In this document: in pieces, positions 14,101 to 22,975 of the stretch
Position numbering within the stretch: position 1 is the first letter of the stretch
Layout of the letters: each line of letters begins with the position of its first letter
Origin: Panopea generosa
Lineage: Eukaryota > Mollusca > Bivalvia > Adapedonta > Hiatellidae
Reading direction: 5' to 3'
Length of the DNA stretch: 64,000 nt
Assembly (NCBI GenBank): GCA_029582155.1
Contig: CM055911.1
Span: 25,681,590 to 25,745,589, forward strand
Notes under the pieces: generated by a model
What the model was told of the DNA's origin: nothing
What the model saw: the letters and a program-made list of their open reading frames with translations, nothing else
The model's database searches: none
Program-made: the position numbers and the translations under genes

Positions 14101-14742
14101 ATAGTAATTGTTTTTCTTTCGTTAAAACTTTATTTTAAATAATCTTATATCTGTGTATGTGTTTAAAAGTTGAATTTCTCTTTCAACTGTCAGTTTGTAG
14201 ATTTTAGTGGCATTGATATAAATCTTTCGTTCTGTATGTTCTCATATCATTTCATACTGGTACCATCTTAAAAGCATAACAAATCAGTTTTAATTGAGTA
14301 AAATGGTTTAGTTTTGTCAATATAATGTCAATATAATGTTTGGCATATTGTATTTAATGTCAAAATGACATTAAATTATGAATTAAGATACTTTTAATAG
14401 GATAAATGTTATATGTAATGTCCGTAACCAAACAGTAAAGTACCAAATATAACATATGTTTAATTATGTTTTCTGTGGTTCCTTCTTCAAACTGAAGTAG
14501 TTTTTATTTACTTCAGACCCGTTACTTCAATGTAAAAACACTGTTGAGATGTTAAGTTAACCTTCATTTTTTACCCCAAGTGCAACACAAATGTGCACTT
14601 TATTGTGTTTTACCCGTGATGTTTATATGATAGCAAAGAAAAACATTTTTCTTCCAGACATCCAAACGGTTATGGTCGATACAGCAATCCCAACTCGTAC
14701 GGAGGGAACCACTACAGCGGTAACAACTACGCCAGATATTAA
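2032..14742 (+). CDS. single-pass membrane protein with two PLAC-like six-Cys modules (3' part of gene)
   Basis: Five exons join in frame: 2032-2157, 3212-3400, 5190-5341, 5770-5843, 14658-14742. About 208 residues are visible; the N-terminus, including any signal peptide, lies upstream. Two modules share the layout C-x-Y-G-D...C...C...Y...CC-x-[ST]-C, which resembles the PLAC module found at the C-terminus of ADAMTS and lacunin-type proteins. A Thr/Ser/Gln-rich stalk follows, then a membrane helix (VIPVAAGVGG to LIVAMFCCC). A cytoplasmic tail of about 80 residues is first Arg/Lys-rich and then rich in Tyr, Asn and Gly, ending NNYARY and stop. The Cys triplet after the helix could be palmitoylated. 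Phase-1 borders on both modules fit exon duplication. The role is unknown; adhesion or a membrane-tethered ADAM/ADAMTS relative are guesses. The last intron is 8.8 kb and full of repeats. Confidence 0.7.
2490..2762 (-). mobile_element. dispersed repeat family R, copy 2 (inverted, truncated)
   Basis: The reverse complement of the 3' half of family R: AAATTAGAGCTGTGTAAA, then the CACAAAGAAATATGACAT region in reverse, ending in GCAACCTGGTCAACCCCATG. It is more diverged than copies 1, 3 and 4. It lies in the first visible intron of the membrane-protein gene. Confidence 0.7.
2729..3011. repeat. three tandem copies of a ~94-bp unit
   Basis: TTTTGAAAAAGCAACCTG recurs at 2731, 2825 and about 2919. 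Each copy is followed by AACCCCATGAAATAT and by TTCACAGATAGTCAATTTTA. The unit starts inside the truncated end of family R copy 2, so the amplification happened after that insertion. Confidence 0.85.
3066..3170 (+). mobile_element. SINE 3' fragment
   Basis: The phrases ATGCTCTAGTACTGGTTAAC and AAAGTGGTTATTAGGTTAAC match the body of the SINEs at 30366-30640 and 60480-60715. The tRNA-like head is missing, so this is a truncated copy. Confidence 0.6.
3212..3400 (+). CDS. exon: six-Cys module 2 plus stalk
   Basis: Acceptor TACCAG ends at 3211 and donor GTAAGT starts at 3401, phase 1 on both sides. The first codon is shared with the previous exon (G plus AC gives Asp), and 62 full codons follow. 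The module begins CKYGDKNPTC and ends ICCETC, spaced C-x8-C-x4-C-x7-CC-x2-C. After it comes a low-complexity segment of Thr, Gln and Ser (for example TVQTTQTPAIQTT), likely an O-glycosylated stalk. Confidence 0.75.
3530..3625 (-). mobile_element. SINE or LINE 3' tail fragment
   Basis: On the minus strand this reads TACGCCGTAAAACCCC followed by (ATTC)n. A simple-repeat tail after a GTAAAACCCC end is what a retroposed SINE or LINE tail looks like. No head is visible, and the source family is not determined. Confidence 0.5.
4138..4935. repeat. 51-bp minisatellite in an intron
   Basis: About 15-16 copies of a 51-bp unit whose core is CTGTGGGTGAGACAGGCAC then CAGGTATCTGGTCTTAACAC. The unit is 17 codons long and lacks stops in most frames, so long open frames appear on both strands. 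They read as GETGTRYLVLTPIQSP-type (+) or PVSPTGDCIGVKTRYL-type (-) repeats. It lies between exons of the membrane-protein gene with no in-phase splice borders, so I treat the frames as non-coding. Confidence 0.9.
5190..5341 (+). CDS. exon: transmembrane helix and basic tail
   Basis: The acceptor CCCTAAG ends at 5189 and the donor GTAAGA starts at 5342. The start is fixed by phase: A plus GT gives Ser, and an in-frame TAA just upstream excludes a longer exon. It encodes 50 full codons: WVIPVAAGVGGAFVIG, then LIVAMFCCC, then a run rich in Arg, Lys and Asp up to ENRS. The positive residues after the helix predict an extracellular N-terminus. Confidence 0.75.
5500..5672. repeat. imperfect (GAT)n trinucleotide tract
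   Basis: About 170 bp dominated by GATGAT and AATGATGAT with GGT and GCT interruptions, in the intron between the membrane-helix exon and the next exon. It creates open frames of poly-Asp and poly-Met that I judge spurious. Confidence 0.9.
5770..5843 (+). CDS. exon: cytoplasmic tail segment
   Basis: Acceptor GTTCTAG ends at 5769 and donor GTAAGT starts at 5844. The exon is 74 nt, entered in phase 0 and left with TC of a Ser codon. It encodes EKHRRTRDRSYSDLKPSS then YDNNGM. Its last 13 bases and the donor are the first unit of the 70-bp array that follows, so the functional donor is the founder or the surviving end copy of a long series of donor duplicates. Confidence 0.75.
5831..7862. repeat. 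70-bp minisatellite carrying a copied splice donor, 29 units
   Basis: Twenty-nine units in exact 70-bp register. CCTAGATTCA or a close variant starts at 5881 and every 70 bp up to 7841, with no indels between units. Each unit contains ATAATGGCATGTC then GTAAGT, the end of the preceding exon plus its donor. GTAAGT is intact in 18 of 29 units: 13 of the first 14 and 5 of the last 15. The array ends 60 bp before copy 3 of dispersed repeat R. Confidence 0.95.
7922..8379 (+). mobile_element. dispersed repeat family R, copy 3
   Basis: A full-length copy from GACGTCTCACACACCAATT to GTGAGACCT. On the minus strand it holds an open frame with KKQPGQPHVFSAYLDQQ and PVFQKCMSLYVEQYK, shared with copy 4. 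One extra C near 8113 changes the frame relative to copy 4, so the upstream part of that frame differs. Confidence 0.8.
8380..10550. other. intron sequence without recognisable features
   Basis: AT-rich sequence inside the last intron of the membrane-protein gene. I found no paired splice sites with coding-like frames, no tandem repeats and no RNA gene here; the open frames are short and of random composition. Confidence 0.6.
10551..11006 (+). mobile_element. dispersed repeat family R, copy 4
   Basis: A full-length copy from ACGTCTCACACACC to TAAGACCT. The minus-strand frame reads LQQMGRIVKNEGCHQTIEI, then the block shared with copy 3 up to YKINWCVRR. Differences from copy 3 are few, so the family was mobile fairly recently. 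Confidence 0.8.
11285..11556 (-). mobile_element. tRNA-Leu-headed SINE
   Basis: On the minus strand the head reads GTCCTCCGTGGCCGAGTGG then TCTAAGGCGC, with B box GTTCGAGTCCC, like a class-II leucine tRNA. The acceptor ends do not pair and the anticodon stem is broken, so it is not a working tRNA. A body with ACTTGCGGAAGGTCGG and GTCTTCCTCCACCA follows, which is typical of animal (notably molluscan) SINEs. Confidence 0.75.
12371..14429 (+). repeat. recurring GTGTCCGTAACC motif in intron
   Basis: The phrase TGTCCGTAACC occurs at about 12371, 12910, 14056 and 14419, and as a variant CGTCCGTACATGTAACC near 12544. It is usually preceded by GTAG, GCAG or GTAA. The spacing is irregular and the sequence between copies is not repeated, so this is not a simple tandem array. 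Confidence 0.6.
14658..14742 (+). CDS. terminal coding exon of the membrane-protein gene
   Basis: The acceptor TTCTTCCAG ends at 14657. The exon completes the Ser codon begun at 5842-5843, then reads HPNGYGRYSNPNSYGG and NHYSGNNYARY and stops at TAA 14740-14742. The frame agrees across an 8.8-kb intron and the composition (Tyr, Asn, Gly, Ser) continues that of the previous exon. I see no clear AATAAA close downstream. Confidence 0.7.
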
Positions 14743-14891
14743 ACTTCTGACAACTTTGGACAAGTCACGCGTAAATAATACAGGACATGAGCAATATACA
14801 AAAGTACAACCTGTGTTGATGGTCTCTTCTATTAAGCAAACACTAAACAGCAACATTTTCTATTTTCCATTTTTTTATGTTTAGGTTTTAA

Positions 14892-14970
14892 TCACCTGTA
14901 TTAAGCAGCCTCCTACCTTAAACGGTCACGTTTTCTATTTCCTTTGAGTGACTGCTTAAGACTACAAGTT
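14892..14970 (-). mobile_element. pogo/Tigger-like MITE fragment
   Basis: CACCTGTATTAAGCAGCC and GAGTGACTGCTTAAGAC match the two halves of the MITE at 34800-34965, with the centre shortened and the ends worn. Confidence 0.55.
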
Positions 14971-15130
14971 TTTAACACGTGTGGACGAATTTATTGTTCG
15001 TATTTATCGGATGGTTTAAGACCCATGGGGACATTTACAGCAAACATAGACTAACACATTAACAGTCGATAGCATACATCTTCAGTAATTTACGATGTTT
15101 TAAATTTTAAAATTAAAAATATCTTTGATG

Positions 15131-15790
15131 CACATTCAGGGACGTAGCTTGGTAAATTCAAACATATCCTTCATACACACTCAGTGACGTAGCTTGGTAA
15201 ATTTAAACATAATCTTCAAATACATTCAGGGGCGTAGCTTGATAACTTTAAACATATCCTTCATACACATTCAGGGGCGTAGCTTGGTAAATTTAAACAT
15301 ATCCTTCATATACACTCAGGGTCGTGGTTGGTAAATTTAAACATCTCCTTCATACACATTCATGGGAGTAGCTTCGTAAATTTAGACATGTCTTTCATAA
15401 AATTTCAGTAACGAAGCTTGGAAAATTTAAGCATATCCTTCATACACATTCAGGGGCGTAGCTTGGTAAATTTAAACATATCCTTCTTACACGTTCAGTG
15501 ACGTATCTTGGTAAATTTAAACATATCTTTCATACACATTCAGTTACGTAGCTTGGTAAATTTAAACATATCCTTCATACACATTCAGTGACGTGGTTTG
15601 GTCAATTAAGACATTCCTTCATACACATTCAGTGGCGTAGCCTGGTAAATTTAAACATATTCTTAATACACATTTAGGGGCGTTGCTTGGTAAATTTAAA
15701 CATATCCTTCATACACATTCAATGACGAAGCTTGGTAAATTTAAACATATCCTTCATAAACATTCAGTGACGTAGCATGGTAAATTTCGT
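15131..15790. repeat. 45-bp minisatellite with transposon-end motif
   Basis: About 14-15 copies of a 45-bp unit: CAGGGGCGTAGCTTGGTAAA then TTTAAACATATCCTTCATA and CACATT. Copies start at 15141, 15186 and 15231. The CAGGGGCGTAGCTTGG part matches the terminal inverted repeat of the element at 32013-32343, so the array probably grew from a transposon end. Confidence 0.9.
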
Positions 15791-16429
15791 CTGTTTGTGA
15801 TGTTTCAACAAGTATTCAACTGAGTTGCATCTACCACTGAAAAATTATATACGTAAGTGATACATTATTTATGATTTTCTTCAAAAAGATATTTTCACTA
15901 ATTCCAAAAACATTTGGCTGAACCATGAACCCCACACAATATTCACTTTACATATATTTGATATACTCGTTCATGTACATTTCATATCTGTTTAACTTAT
16001 ATTATATGATATTTCTCAATATTCCCTTAAAACGTTGTTGTTGTTTTTCTATGCTATGGGACATAATTAAAATTAAAACTATATGTACGTGCCAAATTAT
16101 TTTCATATAACAAGCATATCTCTGTACTTATGCAGGGGTCGTAGTCACCAACAACTCCTGAAAATTATAATCTTAGACTTGCGGATGGGAATCCAGATTT
16201 CAGCCTAACGTATCTAGTTCACCGTGACAGATAGAATAAGTATCTGAGTTTGTTTGACTATATATCAGATGTCCCTATTTGCTGGCAAATTTTGGTTTCA
16301 TAAAATGGCTTCTTAGCGTGTTGTTCAAAATTCATTCTTAAGTTGAAGTCTAACAATATTCTTAATAATTGATGGTGAATACAATCCTAGGTATATGTAG
16401 TTAATATACTAGTACATTATAATTATGGC

Positions 16430-16443
16430 GGGGGGGGGGGGGG
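16430..16443 (+). repeat. G14 homopolymer
   Basis: An uninterrupted run of 14 G. Similar runs occur at 22668 and 50928. Confidence 0.9.
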
Positions 16444-16862
16444 ATCAAAGGTTTGTATTATGCGTGAATGGATGCTAGAAGCGTCAAATTGAGGGGCTAT
16501 GACCAAATGAGCAGTCGCCGACAACCAACTTGAGTAGAATGCAATCTAACCAAAATAAAATTTACAATTTTATTACAAATTTAAATAAAATATCTTAATA
16601 CATATACATCATTCCTTTCCATCTATTAGTATCATGGTAGCATCATACATATCTATATCCAGAACTATATTTATTTGTAATACTACATTTACGTCCCATT
16701 TTATCTAATAATATAATTGATAAAAACCATGACGGCTTGCACTTGTATCAACTTTTCACCTCGTTGATATCAGAATAAGTTAAGACAACTAAATTATATT
16801 TATCATTAATAAATTTTAATTTTATAATACTAATTTTCAATAAATAATCATCAACACTATAT

Positions 16863-17028
16863 AAACCGATATATAGATAGCGCGATCGACACCATTCCAG
16901 ATTACCTCAAAACACATAAATGCAAACGTTATCGGACATGAGCTCAACTGTTTTGAGGTAATCTGGAATTTTGTAGGTCGCACTGAATTGTATATCAGTG
17001 ATATTGCACTGGTCTATATATCGGTGAA
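16863..17028. mobile_element. palindromic MITE-like hairpin
   Basis: The inner arms TTCCAGATTACCTCAAAACA and its exact complement (16897-16916 and 16949-16968) flank a short loop. The outer arms ACCGATATATAGA and TCTATATATCGGT bound the element, with less perfect pairing between. Nested inverted repeats without coding capacity fit a foldback MITE. Confidence 0.65.
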
Positions 17029-18124
17029 ATAGATTACTCTAATACCCAGACGGTCGGTGGGAACTATAAAATCTTCACAACGACCCAAAAATGACAAAAA
17101 AAATCACTAAAACCAGCATTTGAAACATTGTTCCGCGACGTATTTAGCGATGCGCGTGGCGTAGGTTCCCGCCATTGAATTAACTCTCAACAAGAACCAA
17201 CAGCTTAAACTAAACAACTTAGATCAACATAATAACCGTTTAAGAAAATAATCGTCTGATCCAGCCAGTGGTGTTACACCGGGGAGAAGCAACGATCCTG
17301 TTGATACTGCCCAGTTGTTATATAACCTTCTGTTTTTGCTCGCCAAAATGTTACGTGCAAAGTGCGAGAGTAAAAAAAACTTATTCTGACTGTGATAAGA
17401 TTACAGAGTCAATACTAATACTGAAAAACAAAATATCCCTTTAAATTTAAAAAAAAAACACACTCAAACCCGAGCTTAATACATTACTTTAACCTAGTGT
17501 TTTAGAGACTAAACTATGGGACTTAGGTATCTTCGATATATAAATTGTTTGTATTCAATACTATGGATGCATTTACGAAGTTAGTCAATATATCAGAAGC
17601 AGTTTGTTGAGAAACCGAGAAAATAGGTAAACTTTACATAACACGTTAATTGGAAAACGGCAACAACGACAACGCCGCCAAAGTCATGACTACACGTCTC
17701 ACACCACTATTACATTTCCCATACGACTCCATTGTAACATTTATACCCAAAACATAGTAAAACAAATCTGCACCATGTGTCTGGGCTCAAATTTTTCACT
17801 GTTTCAACATCTGAAATCATAAAGAAAAAATACTTTTTACCAGGTTGTTTTTTAATTTACTGGTTTTGTGATACCTATCAACTTCCAGAGTTATAATATG
17901 TCAACTATTTGCCCAAGATGTGGTATGAATCAACAGTTCTGAAATGGCACCGAATGGCCTAGAAATCTGGTATCAGCATCAAATTTTCAATTTGGCGATT
18001 TCTAAAATACTGACCATATAACACACGGTATAGTAGGAAAAAATCACTGCAATATAAAGGCCTGAATAAAAGATAACTAAAGTTTTACTTCTACCTCCTT
18101 CATCTGGTCCGGCGTATTAAAGAT

Positions 18125-18262
18125 GATAATAGTGGTGTGAGTCGTAAAGGAGATAATAGTGGTGCGAGTCCTAAAGGAGATAATAGTAGTCAGAGTCCAA
18201 GAGGAGATAATAGTGGTGTGAATCCAAAAGAATATAATAGTGGTGTGAGTCCTATAGCTCTT
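18125..18262 (+). repeat. 27-bp repeat, five units
   Basis: Five units of GATAATAGTGGTGTGAGTCC then TAAAGGA. Each is nine codons, reading DNSGVSPKG with conservative changes and ending in a stop at 18268. No splice borders or longer frame support a gene. Confidence 0.7.
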
Positions 18263-19029
18263 TCATAAGGATGAGCTAATAAATTGATGAATAACCCCAC
18301 TTAATTAATGAATTTTTAGTGTATGTTTTTTTATAGGAGAAAGCTCTGAAATATATATAAATAATTTCGCTTAAAAGATATCACACAATGACCTTCTTAA
18401 TGTACTAACCCCTCCCCTGTGCTCGTAACCACGATCTAGTCCATGGCTTTTTGTAGCACGCACTGACATTGCAAATCTACGTGGCCAAAATATGATCGCA
18501 AACGTTACAAGTTTAAATCCGAGAGTAAACAAACACTTTGATAAAAACTGACAGATAGTGTATCTCCTGAACTCTTATAATAGACCAATCCATATATATT
18601 GTTGTATTGTTTTGGAACAGTCCATTATCATTTAGAAGGGGGTTTGATTTAAATCGTTACTGACTGCAAGTAGAATTATTGGTTTCCTCAGCAGACGGTA
18701 ATTTGCTGGCTCTTTATTGGTGCAAATGATGCCATTGACGTCACAGCAAATTAAACATTTACATAAAATCCTCTCAATGCATTGTAGTAGTATTGCTATG
18801 CAAGTTGCATTCATACAATCTATATATTATTTCTGTAAGCAGCCGTCTGTAAATTGACGTATCTCCTCCGAAACCGCTTGAACGTGCTAATTTTTCGTAT
18901 GTGGGGCTTTATAAATGTGGCGAAGAAGATAAGCTATGTGGCAAAGTGGATAATGTATCAACGTAGCTTCAGGAAAGATTTTCAATCACCACGATCGCAG
19001 ATTCAGTCACTATCGCCATGGAACTTGCC

Positions 19030-19180
19030 GGTATTTGCTGCCACCTGTGAATGGTGAAACACACCAATAGGGTGCCGGTATTTGCTGCCACCTGTCAATG
19101 GTGAAACACACTACGTAGGGAGCAATCGGTATTTGCTGCCACCTGTCAATGGTGAAACACACTACGTAGGGAGCAATCGT
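19030..19180. repeat. three copies of a ~50-bp unit
   Basis: GGTATTTGCTGCCACCTGT and AATGGTGAAACACAC recur three times. The second and third units also share CTACGTAGGGAGCAATC. Confidence 0.8.
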
Positions 19181-19218
19181 TGCATTGCAACAAAAAAATT
19201 GTGATAATAATAAGTGTG

Positions 19219-19640
19219 ATGCGTAAAGATTAAGTAATAAAGCTAAGTTAGGAAGAATTTTTGTATTTTATTGAACAGAACTGGAACCTGATGAAAATGT
19301 TCTTGCTTCTCCCGCCTGCTACCGTATGCTCCCGGTGCCATGCAATGCATGCTCCCCATGCAAGCCAGTAGTTCGACAATCTGCCGCTATCACGTGCTGC
19401 CACACAACGAAGGGAGCAATCATTGCACTACAACTGAATGATAACACATGAAAATTGTGATGATAAAAAGTATGATGCGTAAGGATTAAGTAATAAAGCT
19501 ATGTTAGGAAGAATATTTGTATTTTATGGGACAGAAGTGGTACGTGATGAAAGTGCACTTGCTTCTCCCGCCTGCTACTGTATGCTCCCGGTACCATGCA
19601 ATGAATGCTCCCCTTGCTCGCCAGCATTTCGACATTCAGC
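19219..19640. repeat. direct duplication of ~258-bp period
   Basis: GATTAAGTAATAAAGCTA and CTTCTCCCGCCTGCTAC plus TATGCTCCCGGT occur first at 19227-19335 and again about 258 bp later. The second copy is diverged, so this is a local segmental duplication. Confidence 0.75.
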
Positions 19641-20397
19641 CGCTATCATTATTTCTATCAGACAGTTTTCGACGTTTTTCATGTTTTTTATAGAGTTCAC
19701 ATCACTTATTAAGGTAAGGGGAACGCGGAAAAGGTTAGGGAAACGAAATTTAGGGAAACGCAATAACAGTTACACCCTACCGTCAATATGTTTATGCGGT
19801 TTATAAAGCTTGATTGAATGTGCGATTCCCTGTTCGAAAATAGGTGCCGCCTACGTATAACGTAAGCATGACAAATACATGAATCAGTACGACTGTCCAG
19901 AAATAGGTGATCGGTACAATAGGTGTGCTCACAGTTTAATAAGGCCCGCACCAAACGCTCCACCAAACACCTGCCTCAACTCCGTGCGCAGCACGGGTAA
20001 TAGCTAGTTTAACTTATTTTTGTATCAACTGTGTGTACCGAATATTAACTCTACACCAATGACTTAATTGTCTTAATTGCATCAAATTAAACACCATATA
20101 TATACAATTTAACAACACAAATGTTATGTTTGAACAGGAAAAAGAGTTAAACAATAGTGTATCGTTTGGCGGCAATATCTTACATAGATGGCTTTTTTTG
20201 CTGACAGTCAAAAGCGTGCGTAGGGTTGAAATAATGACACACTTTATTGAACCCGGTTTGACAAGTGTTGGGTTATTATATTTAAAGATGCATCACCTAT
20301 AATTTTCTGTTCTGTTAATGATGCAAAGTTTATTGAATCACAAATAGAAATGTCCCATTCGAAGATAATGGTTAATTCAGTCCTTGTTGTAGTTAAA

Positions 20398-21085
20398 TTT
20401 ATTTATGAGAAACTCGTTAACACATAGGTCGGTATTTTCCGTTTTATTCGTTAATGTTTTAGCATAAATCGATACTGGCCGATGAGTGACTTTATCGCGG
20501 GCTGCGATTAAGTATTTGGTCAACAAAATTACATTATAGAGACAAAATACAATATAAGTTTTTGAATAAAATATCCATAATAGATGATGTTTTATATAAA
20601 TGTGAAGTTTTACTGCTCAAGTCGAAAGCAATATCGGAGAGGTCTCTTTAACTAAATGTCAGATAAGATGAAACGGTTTTAAGCATAACGTTCAGCTTGG
20701 TCAAAGTTGATTTCAAGAGATGTTGGGAGGGTCTTATTCACTTTGGCATAAGAACATAAGGTAAACTATGTTTTTTATATTATAATTATTTAATTATTTA
20801 CAGCTTAAAGAAGCCCACCTTAATTGACGATATTTTGTCGATCTTTAAAACTGCACATTTATATCAGACATCATATATTAAGATTATTCTGTTTAATAAC
20901 TTATATCGTATTTTGTCTCTGTTACAATAGAGTAAAATTATCTAATTTTGTTGAACAATACTTAGTCGCGTCCCACGGTAAAGCAATCACTCATTGGATA
21001 ATATCGGGATATGCTTAAACATTGACGAATAAAACGGAAAATGTCGACCTGTGTGTTAACGAATTTCTCATGAATAATAACAATC
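20398..21085. mobile_element. inner inverted-repeat element
   Basis: The left arm begins ATGAGAAACTCGTTAACAC and the right arm ends GTTAACGAATTTCTCAT. The arms stay alignable for about 180 bp through AAAACGGAAAAT, ATTAAGTATT and AGACAAAATACAATATAAG. The middle of about 280 bp is single copy. It sits inside the TTAA element and may be a nested insertion or part of its structure. Confidence 0.7.
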
Positions 21086-21769
21086 TCATTATCACATATG
21101 CATTAGAAGCCATTTCATTGGCCAACGTCAATTTTTTTAAGACTTTTATTATCCAATAAAGCCCCTGGCGCCGGACTATTTTTTACGTTTCTCGCGTAAA
21201 CAAAGAAGCATCGACATTTTAGTGGTCGGTTTGGAATAGTATTCGAACGAAAATGACGTAAACAACTGTTCCACGCTTATTCTAATAATAAAAGACAACA
21301 ACACAAAAGCTTTTTTCTTCGGTTTATTGTTTTATTTCTTTGGTTCAGCGATTTTAACCGAGCGCCACAACCAGATCAGAAGTTGTTTTGAGAAACAATG
21401 AAGAAGGTCGTAAAATCTCCATATATGAGATATAACGATACAATATATTGTACCATTGACCACCCTGGTTTACCGAACGAGGTAGTCGTTTCTAAAATTC
21501 CCACAGATCAAGTTATTCGACAGGAAAAAATGAAATAAAAACATGTACATGCAGTTGAAGTTCAGAAGCAGACGATCGTGTAACAACCTAAATACTCAAA
21601 CCTTGCACGTAAAAGTGATTTGAAACGTTTCAATTTCGGATTCTCGATCAATGAGCGTGGATTAATATGACCTTAGTAAATGTTAACATCTTTTTAAAAG
21701 CATTCGTATAGACAAAACCTAAACAATGACGTTAGCGTAAGGATAAAAGACATTTTTTTCTGGTTTTAT

Positions 21770-21885
21770 GCAGGTGTAAAGAATGCCGAATCACGCACAA
21801 ATCTAAAATAAAGTCCTCTGGACACGAAGTCGTTCGGACTTCATTTGATTTGTGCGTGATACGACACTCTTTACACATGCATAAA
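21770..21885. other. short hairpin-forming inverted repeat
   Basis: TTTATGCAGGTGTAAAGA pairs with TCTTTACACATGCATAAA, and CACGCACAAATC pairs with GATTTGTGCGTG. The loop contains CTCTGGACACGAAGTCG. This is a strong local palindrome inside the TTAA element. Confidence 0.75.
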
Positions 21886-22199
21886 AAAGGGGAAAAAATG
21901 AATTTAATCCTGTAATGAAATAAACTTCAAGGACGGAATCAACCATTATGTCCGAATTGGACCTTTACCTTTTTGATTCAATAAACTTTCCATCATTAAC
22001 TGAACAGAAAGTTATAGGTGATGTATCTTTAAAAACAGTAATTTTAATATAGTTTCATTTCAATATATATGTATCTCCCAATTTATATACTAAACCATAC
22101 AAGTAATGATATATAGGTTGAGCATGTGTAAAATCTAAAAGCCTAAAACTAAATATACTGTCATTACATTATTGTTTAAACTTCGGACTATGGTTCGAT

Positions 22200-22975
22200 A
22201 CCATTATTAATTATAATAGTTATTTTCTAATTAACTTTGCTCAAACGACAATAAATCATTTATGTTCTTTTCAAAGTAAACTCAAGGCTTAAAGAGAAGA
22301 AGACATGGTATAGGAATTGTCACTTGCATTGCCGGTATAACATATTTTTACAGTAAAGTTGCACAAAACGATCTGTCAAACATTCTGCCATAATAAGAGT
22401 ATCTGCAACAGCTGATACAATGGAGATTTTATACGCATGAAGCACCTTTGTCCTGCAATAGCTATATGTCAATTTACAAACTCAAATAAATTACAACCTT
22501 AATAAAAATAACCAACATCTGACAGAAAGTATATACCAACTTTCAAATATAATTACACCATAACCACAATATCTATTTCATACTGTATAATAAACAGTTT
22601 AAAATACCAAATAAACACCATGTTGTCTTTTTGTGCTTTACTTTGACCGCTTTTGGGTGGGGGCGGGGGGGGGGGGTCTATGAAAATATGTATAAACAAC
22701 GTAACAATTCGGCAAACGCAATGACCTCGAATGGAGAGGGCATACATTTGTATCACTTATTTACCGAATGTTGACTTGTGCGATATACCCTTGACTGAAC
22801 ATTACACGTATTCATTTACTTTAAACCCATATTTGATACATTTATTTTCTAATTCGCTTTATTAAAACGAAAATAAATCATTTTATGTTATTTTCAAAGT
22901 AAACTCAGGGACTTAAAGAGAACAAGACATGGTATAAGAAATTGTCACTTGCATTGCCGGTATAACATCGAATAC
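22200..22975. repeat. two copies of a ~145-bp segment
   Basis: AAGTAAACTCAAGGCTTAAA and CACTTGCATTGCCGGTATAA near 22274-22342 recur at about 22896-22968 with a few differences. The preceding TTTTCTAATT and AATAAATCATTTATGTT also recur. The sequence between them is unrelated and includes a G-rich run at 22655-22677. Confidence 0.7.
22690..22830. repeat. dispersed repeat pair, copy 1
   Basis: AACGTAACAATTCGG, AAACGCAATGACCTCGAATG and TATACCCTTGACTGAACATT are shared with 31285-31420 in the same order. No inverted ends are evident. Confidence 0.7.

Larger units (their letters stand above)
20286..22028. mobile_element. 1.74-kb TTAA-flanked transposon with nested inverted repeats
   Basis: The ends are TTAA|AGATGCATCACCTATAA on the left and GGTGATGTATCT|TTAA on the right. 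The terminal inverted repeats run about 75 bp and share TTCTGTTC(A/T)GTTAATGAT and AAGTTTATTGAATCA. TTAA target duplications are typical of piggyBac, Kolobok and ISL2EU-type elements. No transposase frame remains, so it is non-autonomous or decayed. It contains a second inverted repeat (20398-21085) and a short hairpin (21775-21885). Confidence 0.75.
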
